Assembly: GCA_947627475.1 (NCBI GenBank) | Contig: CANQWE010000017.1 | Span: forward strand, 1-33,325 | DNA: 33,325 nucleotides | Reading direction: 5' to 3' | From: an uncultured Clostridia bacterium | GTDB taxonomy: Bacteria > Bacillota > Clostridia > Oscillospirales > CAG-272 | Part shown: piece by piece, positions 8,568 through 17,244 of the stretch | How positions within the stretch are numbered: the stretch's first letter is position 1 | Layout of the letters: each line of letters starts with the position of its first letter | Made by a program: the position numbers and the translations under genes | Notes under the pieces: generated by a model | Databases searched by the model: none | What the model saw: the letters and a program-made list of their open reading frames with translations, nothing else | What the model was told of the DNA's origin: nothing

Positions 8568-8927
8568 ATGGTAGCAAAACGGGACAGAAATCAGCAGCGG
8601 CTGAGAAGACACCGCCGTGTACGCGGGAAGATCAGCGGCACAGCAGCACGGCCCAGGCTGTGTGTATACCGTTCCAATAAGAACATCTACGCACAGATCA
8701 TCGACGATGTGAAGGGCGTAACCTTAGTCTCCGCATCCACCCTGGAAGCAGGCTTCGAAGGTGCCACCGGCAACAAGGAAGCAGCGAAGAAGGTGGGCCA
8801 GAAGGTGGCTGAGAAGGCACTGGCAGCAGGAATCGAAACAGTTGTATTTGACCGCGGCGGTTATATCTATCACGGACGTGTATCGGAATTGGCCGAAGGG
8901 GCCAGAGAAGCAGGACTGAAGTTCTGA
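8568..8927 (+). CDS. rplR: 50S ribosomal protein L18
   Basis: L18, 119 aa, one of the three 5S rRNA-binding proteins. The basic N-terminus with [21 protein letters not shown] and the later segment [14 protein letters not shown] are diagnostic. The ribosome-binding site GAAAGGAGG precedes the ATG. A 70-nt spacer containing a short TTTAATGAACCATTAAA palindrome separates it from rpsE. Length is typical. Confidence 0.97.
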   Translation: MVAKRDRNQQRLRRHRRVRGKISGTAARPRLCVYRSNKNIYAQIIDDVKGVTLVSASTLEAGFEGATGNKEAAKKVGQKVAEKALAAGIETVVFDRGGYIYHGRVSELAEGAREAGLKF

Positions 8928-8997
8928 TTCATCCCCAGCCAACATCCGGTTTGTACACTGTTTAATGAACCATTAAACAAATTCAAGGAGAAAAGAC

Positions 8998-9504
8998 ATG
9001 GCAAAGAATTTTGACGCATCGGCTGTGGAGCTGCAAGAGCGCCTGGTCGCTGTAAACCGCGTGTCCAAGACAGTAAAAGGCGGACGGATCGCCCGCTTTG
9101 CAGCCCTGATGGTAGTCGGCGACGGCAACGGCCACGTAGGCTTTGGTCTGGGCAAGGCAGCAGAGGTTCCGGAAGCAATCCGTAAAGGCATCGAGGATGC
9201 AAAGAAAAATATGATCGAAGTACCGCTGAACGAAACAACCATTCCTCACGAGGTGCTGGGAGAGTTCGGCGCAGGCAAGGTGCTTTTGAAGCCTGCCGCA
9301 GAAGGTACCGGAATCATTGCAGGTAAAACGGTTCGTGCCGTTGTGGAACTGGCAGGCGTGAAGAACATCCGCGCAAAGTGCCTGCGTTCCAACAACCCCA
9401 CAAACGTAATCAAAGCTACCATGGAAGGACTCAAGTCCCTTCGGTCCGCAGAGCAGGTAGCAAAGACCCGCGGCATTAGCGTGCAGCAGGTAACAAAAGG
9501 CTGA
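8998..9504 (+). CDS. rpsE: 30S ribosomal protein S5
   Basis: S5, 168 aa, at the mRNA entrance and important for decoding fidelity. It contains the double-stranded RNA-binding-like N-terminal domain ([19 protein letters not shown], then [14 protein letters not shown]) and the C-terminal domain with [19 protein letters not shown]. The ribosome-binding site AAGGAG precedes the ATG. It is followed 14 nt later by the very small rpmD. No unusual change is apparent. Confidence 0.97.
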   Translation: MAKNFDASAVELQERLVAVNRVSKTVKGGRIARFAALMVVGDGNGHVGFGLGKAAEVPEAIRKGIEDAKKNMIEVPLNETTIPHEVLGEFGAGKVLLKPAAEGTGIIAGKTVRAVVELAGVKNIRAKCLRSNNPTNVIKATMEGLKSLRSAEQVAKTRGISVQQVTKG

Positions 9505-9518
9505 GGGAGGGTGACGAT

Positions 9519-9692
9519 ATGACAAAGGTAACACTTTCAAGAAGCCTGATCGGAGCAAATCCGAAGCAGAAAGCAACAGCAGAATCCCTGGGACTGAAAA
9601 AGATCGGGGACAGCATCAGCCATCAGGACGGCCCCGTGCTGGATGGAAAGATCAAGGTGATTTCTCATCTTGTAACCGTGGAGAAGGCGTAA
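9519..9692 (+). CDS. rpmD: 50S ribosomal protein L30 (too short for the ORF track)
   Basis: L30, 57 aa, translated by eye from an ATG preceded by GAGGGAGGGTG. The product begins MTKVTLSRSLIGANPKQ and continues through AESLGLKKIGDS, the conserved L30 core, ending near VISHLVTVEKA. It sits between rpsE and rplO, exactly where L30 belongs in spc-type operons. It is missing from the supplied ORF list only because of a length cut-off. The 72-nt spacer after it leads to rplO. Confidence 0.95.
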   Translation: MTKVTLSRSLIGANPKQKATAESLGLKKIGDSISHQDGPVLDGKIKVISHLVTVEKA

Positions 9693-9764
9693 ACCACTCC
9701 AGACAGAAACATGTGCCCCCAAAGGTACAAAAAAAGAATGATTTCAACGTAAGGAGGAAAAACC

Positions 9765-10211
9765 ATGAAGCTCCATGAACTTTCACCGGCACCAGGCTCC
9801 GTAAAACAGGTTTGGCGCAAAGGCAGAGGCCCGGGAAGCGGCAACGGTAAAACTGCCGGCAAGGGCCATAAAGGCCAGAACGCCCGCAGCGGCGGCGGAG
9901 TACGCCTGGGCTTTGAAGGCGGCCAACTGCCCCTTTACAGAAAGCTTCCGAAAAGAGGCTTTAACAATATTCGTTTTGCAACACAGTATGCGATTGTCAA
10001 TGTCGCTACATTGAACGAAAAGTTTGCAGACGGTGAAACAGTCAATTTGGAAACCCTGCTGGAGAGAAAAATCGTGCGCAAGGGTCTGGATGGACTGAAG
10101 GTGCTGGGAAGCGGCGAACTCACCAAGAAATTAACTGTTGAAGCGGCTGTCTTTTCAGGCACAGCAAAAGAAAAGATTGAAGCGGCAGGTGGAAAGGCCG
10201 AGGTGAAGTAA
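9765..10211 (+). CDS. rplO: 50S ribosomal protein L15
   Basis: L15, 148 aa, a late-assembly protein of the large subunit. The family signature is clear: [21 protein letters not shown] followed by [20 protein letters not shown] and [18 protein letters not shown]. The ribosome-binding site AAGGAGGAAAAACC precedes the ATG. The secY start follows one base after the stop codon, so export and ribosome genes are coupled here. Confidence 0.97.
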   Translation: MKLHELSPAPGSVKQVWRKGRGPGSGNGKTAGKGHKGQNARSGGGVRLGFEGGQLPLYRKLPKRGFNNIRFATQYAIVNVATLNEKFADGETVNLETLLERKIVRKGLDGLKVLGSGELTKKLTVEAAVFSGTAKEKIEAAGGKAEVK

Positions 10212-10212
10212 G

Positions 10213-11514
10213 GTGTTCCAGACGATAAAAAACGCTTGGAAAATCGACGATCTTCGTAAAAAGATCGTGTTTGCACTGTTTATTCTGCTCCTGTACAGAA
10301 TCGGTGCACAGATTCCCGTGCCCTTTCTGACGGCGGATCTGGCAGCAAGCATGAACGAGCAAACTGCAGGATCGATTCTGCAGTATCTGAACATCTTGTC
10401 CGGCGGTGCCTTTGCGCAGGCAACCCTGTTTGCACTGGGTATCTCGCCCTACATTACCGCATCTATTGTAATACAGCTTCTCACCGTAGCGATCCCGCCT
10501 CTGGAGCGCCTTGCAAAAGAGGGCGAGGATGGCAAAAAGAAGCTGAATCAAATCACACGGTATGTCACCGTGGCATTGGCACTGCTTACCGCGGTGGGAT
10601 ATTACTTCATGCTGCGGGGATACGACTATCTGACAGATAAAGGCGTGTTTGCAGCGATTGTTATTATCGCCTGCTACTGCGCTGGATCCTCCCTTGTAAT
10701 GTGGCTGGCGGAGAAGATCAACGAAAGCGGCATCGGCAACGGTATCTCTCTGATCCTGTTTGCCAACATCGTTTCCAGAGGACCCAGCATCATAGGCGCC
10801 CTGTGGAACTATGCATCCGGCAATGTAGAGGGAACCCCTCAGTGGCTGGGTATCATCATTGCTGTAGCATCCATTATCATCGGTATTCTGATGGTAGCGC
10901 TGATCGTGTTTATCACCAACTCTGAGCGCCGTCTGCCAGTGCAGTACGCCAAGAAGGTTGTAGGACGGAAGATGTACGGTGGTCAGAACTCCACATTGCC
11001 CATCAAGCTGAACAACACCGGCGTAATGCCCATCATCTTTGCAAGCTCCATCGTCAGTATTCCCGCGACGATCGGTATGTTTGTAGACTACAAGGATTCC
11101 AAATTCTGGACGGGCTTCTTCAATTTGTTTGACAGCGGGTCCGTTGTGTATGCGATTCTCACCTTCATACTGATTATCGCATTTGCATACTTCTACATCC
11201 TGATTTCCTTCAACCCTGTAGAAGTATCCAACAATCTGAAGAAAAACGGCGGCTCCATCCCCGGAATCCGCCCCGGAAAGCCTACTTCTGATTACATCAA
11301 GCGGGTTCTGAACAGAATCACGCTGATCGGCGCAATCTTCCTTGGCTTCATTGCTGTATTCCCCATGGTGATCAACCTGGTATCCGGCGGAAAGATGGCA
11401 GGACTCGCTTTCGGCGGATCTTCCATCATCATCGTAGTCGGCGTTATCATTGAAACCGCCCGGGAAATTGAAGGTCAGATGACGATGCGCCACTACAAAG
11501 GATTTCTGGAATAA
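10213..11514 (+). CDS. secY: Protein translocase subunit SecY
   Basis: SecY, 433 aa, the channel-forming subunit of the Sec translocase in the cytoplasmic membrane. The N-terminal helix region IVFALFILLLYRIGAQIPVP and the following LSGGAFAQATLFALGISPYI are conserved, and about ten hydrophobic segments can be counted. The cytosolic loop ERRLPVQYAKKVVG and the loop around IPGIRPGKPTSDYI are standard. The start is a GTG one base after rplO; its ribosome-binding site GAGGTGA lies in the end of rplO. It would work with SecE and SecG, which are not in the window. Confidence 0.97.
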   Translation: MFQTIKNAWKIDDLRKKIVFALFILLLYRIGAQIPVPFLTADLAASMNEQTAGSILQYLNILSGGAFAQATLFALGISPYITASIVIQLLTVAIPPLERLAKEGEDGKKKLNQITRYVTVALALLTAVGYYFMLRGYDYLTDKGVFAAIVIIACYCAGSSLVMWLAEKINESGIGNGISLILFANIVSRGPSIIGALWNYASGNVEGTPQWLGIIIAVASIIIGILMVALIVFITNSERRLPVQYAKKVVGRKMYGGQNSTLPIKLNNTGVMPIIFASSIVSIPATIGMFVDYKDSKFWTGFFNLFDSGSVVYAILTFILIIAFAYFYILISFNPVEVSNNLKKNGGSIPGIRPGKPTSDYIKRVLNRITLIGAIFLGFIAVFPMVINLVSGGKMAGLAFGGSSIIIVVGVIIETAREIEGQMTMRHYKGFLE

Positions 11515-11532
11515 AAGGAACGAGGGAAACCT

Positions 11533-12186
11533 ATGAAAACCATTAAGCTGATCCTTCTGGGAGCGCCGGGGGCCGGCAAAGGAACCCAGGCAAGTGTCCT
11601 TTCAGAAAAGTACAACATTCCCACCATATCCACCGGCGCGCTGATCCGGGAGGCGATTGCGAAAGAGACCCCTCTGGGGAAAAGCGCCAAAACGTATACG
11701 GACGCCGGCGCGCTGGTGCCGGACGAAGTAGTCATCGGTATGATCCGGGAGCGGCTCAGCCAGCCGGACTGCGCGGGCGGCTTCATTCTGGACGGATTCC
11801 CCCGTACAGTGCCCCAGGCGCAGGCACTGGAGGACATGGGAGTGGACGTCACAGATGTGATCAGCATAGAAGTACCTGACGATCAGATCCAAAAACGAAT
11901 GGGAGGCCGGCGTGTCTGCAAGACCTGCGGCGCCACCTTCCATGTGGAGTATAATCCTTCTCCGGCAGGGGAAAAGTGTCCCTGCGGAGGCACGCTTACC
12001 GTCCGCAGCGATGATAGGCCGGAGGTAGTAGCAAGCCGGCTGGCCACTTACCACAGCATGACCGAACCGCTGAAGGCGTATTACGCCGAAAAGGGGCTGC
12101 TAAAAATCGTACAGGGACAGGAGCAAATCGCCGACACCACGGCCCTTACCTTGGCAGCATTGTCCAATGGGGGGAATAGAGGTTAA
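11533..12186 (+). CDS. adk: Adenylate kinase
   Basis: Adenylate kinase, 217 aa, interconverts ATP plus AMP with two ADP in the cytoplasm. The P-loop is GAPGAGKGT (residues 10-18), the AMP-binding ILDGFPRTVPQAQAL segment follows, and the long LID domain is present. The LID has zinc-site cysteines CKTC, but the second pair is CPC (one intervening residue) instead of the common CxxC, a mild oddity. The gene follows secY by 18 nt with an ACGAGGG ribosome-binding site, and map follows by 12 nt, the normal Gram-positive order. Confidence 0.96.
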   Translation: MKTIKLILLGAPGAGKGTQASVLSEKYNIPTISTGALIREAIAKETPLGKSAKTYTDAGALVPDEVVIGMIRERLSQPDCAGGFILDGFPRTVPQAQALEDMGVDVTDVISIEVPDDQIQKRMGGRRVCKTCGATFHVEYNPSPAGEKCPCGGTLTVRSDDRPEVVASRLATYHSMTEPLKAYYAEKGLLKIVQGQEQIADTTALTLAALSNGGNRG

Positions 12187-12198
12187 GAAGGAACTATC

Positions 12199-12954
12199 AT
12201 GATTTTTATTAAAAATCCTGAACAAATCAAAAAGATGCAGCAGGCAGGCCGGATCACCGGCGAAGCCTTGGCTCTCGCCGGGGAAGCCGTCCGGGAAGGA
12301 ATAACCACCGCCGCGCTGGATAAGATGATCCGATCTCATATTGAAAAGTGCGGCGCAAAGCCCTCCTTTCTGGGATACGGCGGATTTCCCGGCAGCGCCT
12401 GCATCAGCATCAATGAAGAAGTGATCCACGGCATTCCGTCGGCAGAGCGGTATCTGCAGGAGGGGGACATTGTAAAAATCGATGTGGGCGCCTACATCGA
12501 CGGCTTCCACGGAGACAGCGCAAATACCTTTCCTGTGGGGAAAATCAGTGTCGAGGCCCAGCGTCTGATCGATGCCACAAGAGAATCCTTTTACGAGGGT
12601 GTGCAGGCCGCGCAGCGGGACGGCGCCCGGATCGGTGACATCGGTGCCGCTGTGGACGGATACGTGTCCCAGCGAGGATATTCTGTGGTGCGTAAGTATG
12701 TTGGTCACGGCGTGGGAAAGGATCTCCATGAGGACCCCAGCGTTCCCAACTACGGCACGCCGGGACACGGTCCCCGGATCAGCCGGGGCATGGTGATCGC
12801 CATTGAACCCATGATCAACGCCGGAACAGGCCGTGTGATCGACCAGCCGGATGGCTGGACGGTGATCACGGCAGATGGACAGCTGTCTGCCCACTATGAA
12901 CACACAGTGGCTATCACCGACGAGGGGCCTCTGCTCCTGACAAAGGTAGACTGA
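12199..12954 (+). CDS. map: Methionine aminopeptidase, type I
   Basis: Type I methionine aminopeptidase, 251 aa, removes the initiator methionine from nascent proteins using a two-metal site. The metal-ligand blocks are visible: KIDVGAYIDGFHGDSANTF (two Asp), GHGVGKDLHEDP (His), IAIEPMIN (Glu) and HYEHTVAIT (Glu). It starts soon after adk with AAGAAGGAAC as ribosome-binding site and is followed two bases later by a small KOW-domain gene. It acts in the cytoplasm at the ribosome. Its length is typical of the short bacterial form. Confidence 0.96.
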   Translation: MIFIKNPEQIKKMQQAGRITGEALALAGEAVREGITTAALDKMIRSHIEKCGAKPSFLGYGGFPGSACISINEEVIHGIPSAERYLQEGDIVKIDVGAYIDGFHGDSANTFPVGKISVEAQRLIDATRESFYEGVQAAQRDGARIGDIGAAVDGYVSQRGYSVVRKYVGHGVGKDLHEDPSVPNYGTPGHGPRISRGMVIAIEPMINAGTGRVIDQPDGWTVITADGQLSAHYEHTVAITDEGPLLLTKVD

Positions 12955-12956
12955 CC

Positions 12957-13196
12957 ATGTGGGTCGGGGCGGTGGTCCAAAGCAAAGCGGGCCGGGACAG
13001 ATACAGGCTGTATATCATCATCGGAGAAACCCAGGACGGTCGGGCCCTTATCGCAAACGGCAGACTCCATACCCTGGAAAGGCCAAAGAAGAAAAATCTT
13101 CGGCATTTGACGGTACTTTCCGGGGGCGCAGAGAAGGTCCCGGACACGGACGATGCAGTATACGCCTATCTGCAGGATTTTGAAAATCGCGCATAA
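12957..13196 (+). CDS. Small KOW-domain RNA-binding protein
   Basis: A 79-aa protein beginning MWVGAVVQSKAGRDRYRLY, a KOW-type beta-barrel of the L14e/L27e-like kind often found between map and infA in Clostridia. The segment GRDRYRLYIIIGETQDGRALIANG fits the KOW pattern; the middle is basic (RPKKKNLRH). It starts two bases after the map stop, and no separate ribosome-binding site is clear, so it is probably translated by coupling. The exact function is unknown; association with ribosomes or RNA is inferred from fold and operon position. Confidence 0.8.
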   Translation: MWVGAVVQSKAGRDRYRLYIIIGETQDGRALIANGRLHTLERPKKKNLRHLTVLSGGAEKVPDTDDAVYAYLQDFENRA

Positions 13197-13305
13197 AAAT
13201 CATGAAGAGACTGGCAGAGTCGTCAGGAAAAGAAAAATGGGAATCAAAACGATTTCGCACAGCGAAAACCGGCAAAAAGCCTGAGAAAGGTATGGACTTT
13301 TATTT

Positions 13306-13524
13306 ATGCCAAAAGATGATGTAATCGAATTTGAAGGCGTGGTGGTTGAGGCGCTGCCCAACGCAACCTTCAAGGTAAAGCTGCCCAATGAAATGATCGT
13401 CACCGCACACATTTCCGGGAAGCTGCGCATGAACTATATCAAGATTTTGCCTGGAGACAAGGTAACGGTGGAGGTTTCCATCTACGATCCTACAAAAGGC
13501 AGAATCACATGGCGTACGAAGTAA
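13306..13524 (+). CDS. infA: Translation initiation factor IF-1
   Basis: IF-1, 72 aa, an OB-fold protein that binds the 30S A site during initiation. The segments [35 protein letters not shown] and the C-terminal [11 protein letters not shown] are diagnostic. The ATG is oddly placed: the best ribosome-binding site, GAGAAAGG, ends about 15 bases upstream, and only a weak GGA is nearer. Initiation may therefore be inefficient or use local structure. A 109-nt spacer separates it from the KOW gene. Confidence 0.96.
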   Translation: MPKDDVIEFEGVVVEALPNATFKVKLPNEMIVTAHISGKLRMNYIKILPGDKVTVEVSIYDPTKGRITWRTK

Positions 13525-13579
13525 TACAGCAAGGCTGTAGGAACGCAAAACGGCAAATCAAAGAAAGGCGGTTGTTACT

Positions 13580-13693
13580 GTGAAAGTAAAACCTTCTGTA
13601 AAAAAGATCTGCGAAAAGTGCAAAATTATAAAAAGACATGGCCGGGTAATGGTCATTTGCGAAAACCCCAAGCACAAGCAGAGACAGGGCTGA
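13580..13693 (+). CDS. rpmJ: 50S ribosomal protein L36, zinc-binding form (too short for the ORF track)
   Basis: L36, 37 aa, translated by eye from a GTG start preceded by GAAAGGCGG. The product reads [15 protein letters not shown] and ends KHKQRQG. Cys11, Cys14, Cys27 and His32 make the zinc-ribbon site of the zinc-containing form. It lies between infA and rpsM as usual. The following 67-nt spacer holds a GGGCGCCC palindrome-like patch and the rpsM ribosome-binding site. Confidence 0.95.
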   Translation: MKVKPSVKKICEKCKIIKRHGRVMVICENPKHKQRQG

Positions 13694-13760
13694 TCGCCCA
13701 AGCAAGAGCGCGCCCAGAGGGCGCCCAACCAATCAAACCCGAAAGAGGTGAAAAAAAGCT

Positions 13761-14129
13761 ATGGCTCGTATATCAGGTGTTGATATTCCCAACCAGAAGC
13801 GTGTTGAGATTGCATTGACGTATATCTATGGAATCGGATTGAAGAGCTCCAAGGATATCCTTGCAAAAACCGGCATCAACCCCGACACACGCGCAAAGGA
13901 CCTGACTGAGGAAGAAATTGCAAAGCTGCGTGATGAAATTGAAAACAACTACACAGTAGAAGGTGAGCTTCGCCGTGAGGTTGCTATGAACATCAAGCGA
14001 CTGGTAGAGATCAACTGCTACCGTGGCATCCGGCACAGAAAAGGCCTGCCGGTACGCGGACAGCGGACCAAAACCAATGCAAGAACCAGAAAGGGTCCGG
14101 CAAAGACCATCGCCAATAAGAAGAAGTAA
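13761..14129 (+). CDS. rpsM: 30S ribosomal protein S13
   Basis: S13, 122 aa, a head protein forming intersubunit bridges and contacting P-site tRNA. The start [21 protein letters not shown] and the C-terminal [18 protein letters not shown] are strong signatures, followed by the basic tail [22 protein letters not shown] lies upstream of the ATG. It begins the alpha-operon-like portion of the cluster and is followed 17 nt later by rpsK. Confidence 0.97.
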   Translation: MARISGVDIPNQKRVEIALTYIYGIGLKSSKDILAKTGINPDTRAKDLTEEEIAKLRDEIENNYTVEGELRREVAMNIKRLVEINCYRGIRHRKGLPVRGQRTKTNARTRKGPAKTIANKKK

Positions 14130-14146
14130 AGGAGTGAGCTGATTTC

Positions 14147-14539
14147 ATGGCAAATGTAAAGAAAACGATCAAGAAGCGCCGCGACCGTAAAAATATTGAA
14201 AGCGGGGCCGCACATATCCGCTCCAGCTTCAACAATACGATCATTACCATCACCGACCTGCACGGAAACGCAGTTTCCTGGGCGTCAGCAGGAGAAATGG
14301 GCTTTAAGGGTTCCAGAAAGTCCACCCCGTATGCGGCGCAGACAGCGGCAGAAACCGCAGCAAAGCTTGCGATGGAGCATGGAATGAAAACGGTAGAGGT
14401 ATACGTAAAGGGTCCCGGAAGCGGACGGGAGGCAGCCATCCGTGCGCTGCAGACTACCGGTCTGAACATTACCCTGATCAAAGACGTAACCCCGATTCCC
14501 CATAACGGCTGCCGCCCTCCGAAGCGCCGCCGTGTATAA
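14147..14539 (+). CDS. rpsK: 30S ribosomal protein S11
   Basis: S11, 130 aa, in the small-subunit platform near the mRNA exit. Its conserved parts are [34 protein letters not shown] and the C-terminal [18 protein letters not shown]. The ribosome-binding site AAAGGAGTGAG precedes the ATG. It lies between rpsM and rpsD in the standard order. Full length and normal. Confidence 0.97.
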   Translation: MANVKKTIKKRRDRKNIESGAAHIRSSFNNTIITITDLHGNAVSWASAGEMGFKGSRKSTPYAAQTAAETAAKLAMEHGMKTVEVYVKGPGSGREAAIRALQTTGLNITLIKDVTPIPHNGCRPPKRRRV

Positions 14540-14560
14540 TCTATAAGGAGGAAGAATCTA

Positions 14561-15187
14561 ATGGCAAGATATACAGGACCTTCCTGCAAGCTGTGCCGCA
14601 GAGAAGGAAAGAAGCTGTTCCTGAAGGGAGACCGTTGTCTCTCCGACAAATGCGCAGTATCCAGACGTGCGACGGTTCCCGGTCAGCATGGGGCAGGCCG
14701 TAAAACCGTAAAGGAATACGGAATGCAGCTGCGGGAAAAGCAGACTGCCCGCCGGTACTATGGCGTACAGGAGAAGCAGTTTAAAAAGTACTATGTAAAG
14801 GCGGACAAAAAGAGCGGTATCGCTGGTGAAAACCTGCTGTCCATTCTGGAAAGCCGCTACGACAACGCGGTATACAGAATGGGTCTGGCCTCCAGCCGTA
14901 AGGAAGCAAGACAGCTGGTTCGTCACGGACACTTTACCCTGAACGGGAAAAAGGCGGATATTCCGTCCATTATCCTGAAGGTGGGAGATGTGATTGAACT
15001 GCGTGAAAAAAGCCGTTCCAGCGAGAAATTCAAAGCGTTGATAGAGGATATGGCAAACGTGACCGCACCCAAGTGGCTGGATCTGAACAAAGATGCAGTC
15101 AGCGCGAAGGTTGTGGCAATGCCGGCCCGTGACGACGTAGACTTTGACTTCAACGAACAGCTGATTATCGAGCTTTATTCTAAGTAA
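14561..15187 (+). CDS. rpsD: 30S ribosomal protein S4, zinc-type
   Basis: S4, 208 aa, a primary assembly protein near the mRNA entry. The N-terminus carries four cysteines at 9, 12, 26 and 31 (CKLC and CLSDKC), the zinc-binding form. The S4 RNA-binding domain is seen in RLGLASS-like MGLASSRKEARQLVRHGHF. AAGGAGGAAGAATCT precedes the ATG. In several bacteria S4 represses its own operon. A 145-nt spacer with a GCTCC...GGGAGC hairpin separates it from rpoA, which could be a control or processing site, although that is inference. Confidence 0.97.
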   Translation: MARYTGPSCKLCRREGKKLFLKGDRCLSDKCAVSRRATVPGQHGAGRKTVKEYGMQLREKQTARRYYGVQEKQFKKYYVKADKKSGIAGENLLSILESRYDNAVYRMGLASSRKEARQLVRHGHFTLNGKKADIPSIILKVGDVIELREKSRSSEKFKALIEDMANVTAPKWLDLNKDAVSAKVVAMPARDDVDFDFNEQLIIELYSK

Positions 15188-15332
15188 TAACCTGCCATGC
15201 TGCAGCCGGGCGGCAGTTGGTGAAGGACCGGATGCGTGGCAGCTCCGGCAGCCGTGCGCGGGCATGCAGCAAGTTCCTGCTCCTTTGAGGGAGCGTCTAA
15301 AGGATCAATGAATGAAATTACAGGAGGTTGTT

Positions 15333-16304
15333 ATGATCGAAATAGAAAAGCCGAACATCATGACGCTGAATATGAGCGAGACAGGGGAATCGGGCACATT
15401 TGTAGTCGAGCCGCTGGAAAGAGGCTATGGGATTACCCTGGGTAACTCCCTGCGCCGCGTATTGCTCAGCTCCCTCCCCGGCGTCGCTGTTACAAGTATC
15501 AAAATCGATGGCGTACTTCACGAAATCTCCACCATTGACGGTGTCAAGGAAGATGTAACGGAAATCGTCCTGAATGTAAAAGGAATTACGGCGAGACTGC
15601 ACTCTGTGACAACCAAGACGGTAATGCTGGATATGACCGGACCCTGCGACGTGACGGCAGGGGATATCAAGCAGGATGCAGATATTGAAATTCTCAACCC
15701 GGATCACCATATTGCAACCCTTGGAGACAATGTGCGGCTGCACATGGAGCTCAGCTTTGCCAGGGGAAGAGGGTATGTTTCCCAGCAGAGAAATAAACAG
15801 TATTATCTGGATGAAAACCAGGGCGTCAGCGCCCCGGTGGGAACGATCTTCACAGATTCCATCTTTACACCGGTCTACAATGTAAACTACAATGTGGAAA
15901 ACACCCGTGTGGGAAATATCACAGACTTTGATAAGCTGACAATCGAGATTTTGACCAATGGTACAATCTCGGCCAAAGAAGCGGTTTCATTGGGCGCCAA
16001 GATACTCAACGAACATCTCAACTTGTTCGTGGATCTTTCGGACGAGGCGAAAAACGCTGAAATTATGGTGGAAAGCGTAGCAACAGTCAAAGAAAAAGTA
16101 CTTGAGATGACCATTGAGGAGCTTGACATGTCCGTGCGCAGCTTCAACTGCCTGAAGCGTGCGGGCATCGATACGGTGGAAGACCTGATCAATCGGACAG
16201 AGGACGAAATGATCCGGGTGAGAAACCTTGGAAAGAAATCGCTGGAGGAAGTCATCGCGAAACTGAATTCTCTCGGCCTGGAGCTGAAGAAGGACGACGA
16301 ATGA
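15333..16304 (+). CDS. rpoA: DNA-directed RNA polymerase subunit alpha
   Basis: RpoA, 323 aa, the assembly platform of RNA polymerase and contact for activators and UP elements. The N-terminal domain shows [23 protein letters not shown], and the C-terminal domain shows [17 protein letters not shown] followed by [11 protein letters not shown]. The ORF track starts 21 bases earlier; I chose ATG 15333 because CAGGAGGTTGTT is directly upstream and family members begin MIEIEKP. A 145-nt spacer with a hairpin precedes it, and rplQ follows by 41 nt, the usual alpha-operon order. Confidence 0.97.
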   Translation: MIEIEKPNIMTLNMSETGESGTFVVEPLERGYGITLGNSLRRVLLSSLPGVAVTSIKIDGVLHEISTIDGVKEDVTEIVLNVKGITARLHSVTTKTVMLDMTGPCDVTAGDIKQDADIEILNPDHHIATLGDNVRLHMELSFARGRGYVSQQRNKQYYLDENQGVSAPVGTIFTDSIFTPVYNVNYNVENTRVGNITDFDKLTIEILTNGTISAKEAVSLGAKILNEHLNLFVDLSDEAKNAEIMVESVATVKEKVLEMTIEELDMSVRSFNCLKRAGIDTVEDLINRTEDEMIRVRNLGKKSLEEVIAKLNSLGLELKKDDE

Positions 16305-16345
16305 GGCTTTCCCAAAAATAGTATTGCGAAAAGGAGGACATGAAC

Positions 16346-16702
16346 ATGCCCGGAACAAGAAAGCTTGGCAGGCCGACGGCCCATAGAAACGCCATGCTCC
16401 GTGGAATGGTAACCTACCTGCTGGAGAACGGTACAATTGAAACGACATTGACCCGTGCGAAGGAAGTCCGTTCCATGGCAGAGAAAATGATAACCCTTGG
16501 CAAGAAAAATACCCTTGCCTCCCGCCGTGCGGCACTTGCATATATCACAAAGGAAGACGTGGTGAAGAAGCTGTTTGATCAGATCGCACCGAAATACGCT
16601 TCCAGAAACGGCGGATACACACAGATTTACAAGCTTGGCCCCCGTCGCGGAGACGCCGCGGAGATGGCAATGATCAAATTGATCGACGAAGCTGCAGAGT
16701 AA
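16346..16702 (+). CDS. rplQ: 50S ribosomal protein L17
   Basis: L17, 118 aa from the chosen start, near the tunnel exit of the large subunit. The sequence [20 protein letters not shown], then [17 protein letters not shown] and the end region [18 protein letters not shown], is typical. ATG 16346 is preferred over ATG 16340 because GGAGG (16333-16337) is eight bases from the former and only two from the latter. It is the last gene of the ribosomal super-operon, and a strong terminator follows within 12 nt. Confidence 0.96.
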   Translation: MPGTRKLGRPTAHRNAMLRGMVTYLLENGTIETTLTRAKEVRSMAEKMITLGKKNTLASRRAALAYITKEDVVKKLFDQIAPKYASRNGGYTQIYKLGPRRGDAAEMAMIKLIDEAAE

Positions 16703-16713
16703 GAGAAAAGCAA

Positions 16714-16755
16714 TATGGGAGGACAGAGCATTGGGCTGTCCTCCCATACTTTGTA
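16714..16755 (+). terminator. Terminator of the ribosomal super-operon
   Basis: A perfect 13-bp stem, TATGGGAGGACAG with CTGTCCTCCCATA, has a 9-nt loop and is followed by CTTTGTATTTT. It begins 11 nt after the rplQ stop codon. It should end transcription of the roughly 16-kb ribosomal transcript and marks the border to the accessory region. Confidence 0.85.
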
Positions 16756-16954
16756 TTTTAGGGACTATATGCAAAGTATATAGAGCGTGCAGGCTGTATG
16801 AAACAAGCCTTTTCGTACAGTTGTTTTACACCCCAATACGTCTTAAATCGGAAAACGCCTTTATAACTTCACCTGAAAAACAGCCGTTTTTATTAAGGAT
16901 TATTTCGGATATGGTCATCGGAGATGAGAGTAGGATAGTTTTTTCTTTCCCACA

Positions 16955-17010
16955 TCAGCTTCGCTGACACCCTCCCTCTGTGGCTTTTCACGAGTGAAGC
17001 CACAGAGGGA
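16955..17010. repeat. Dispersed palindromic repeat, copy A
   Basis: TCAGC-ttc-GCTGA (16955-16967) is followed at once by a 14-bp perfect stem, TCCCTCTGTGGCTT with AAGCCACAGAGGGA (16973-17010). A variant of the TCAGC/GCTGA module recurs at 29980-29994 with nearby CCCTT/AAGGG sequence. The arrangement resembles short intergenic palindromes common in Oscillospirales genomes. Their function is not established; they may be non-autonomous mobile remnants or transcript-end structures. Confidence 0.65.
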
Positions 17011-17050
17011 GCTTAGAGTAGAACAGGTCAGTTTTGTTGACATCATCCTG

Positions 17051-17070
17051 GTGTTTCGCCCGCGAAACAC
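17051..17070. repeat. GTGTTTCG palindrome
   Basis: Perfect 8-bp inverted repeat GTGTTTCG-cccg-CGAAACAC. The same GTTTC/GAAAC theme appears in the hairpin at 18793-18824 (CGTGTTTC/GAAACACG) and again at 30046-30064 (TGTTTCAC/GTGAAACA). All three lie in the intergenic accessory parts of the window, which suggests a family of small repeats. Confidence 0.55.
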
Positions 17071-17244
17071 TGCAGAGAGGCAAGGGTCCTCATGTAAGTG
17101 GCACGCAGGGCGACTCCTCTATCGTCTCAGCAAGACTGGGATGATGGTTTTGTCGTTGAAAGGGTCGTCTACAAATTTTTCCCTCCGCAACAACGATACT
17201 GTACCATATTATTGCTGCCACGGAGCGGCGGAATGGAGTTTTAT

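Larger units (their letters stand above)
16756..17244. other. Non-coding stretch with palindromic repeats
   Basis: Almost 500 nt without a convincing gene. ORFs of 78 aa (16731-16967) and 84 aa (16994-17248) lack ribosome-binding sites, run through hairpins or the terminator, and have no recognisable content. The stretch holds two palindromic repeats, listed separately, and a TTGACA at 17037 without a matching -10. The last 150 nt before the next gene show nothing I can name. Confidence 0.6.

Noticed and set aside
16731-16967. 78-aa ORF after rplQ
   Set aside because: It starts within the terminator hairpin, has no ribosome-binding site and no recognisable content.
17098-17244. Longer GTG start for the tail-anchored protein
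   Set aside because: The added 49 residues have no ribosome-binding site and low-quality composition; ATG 17245 has GGAG upstream.
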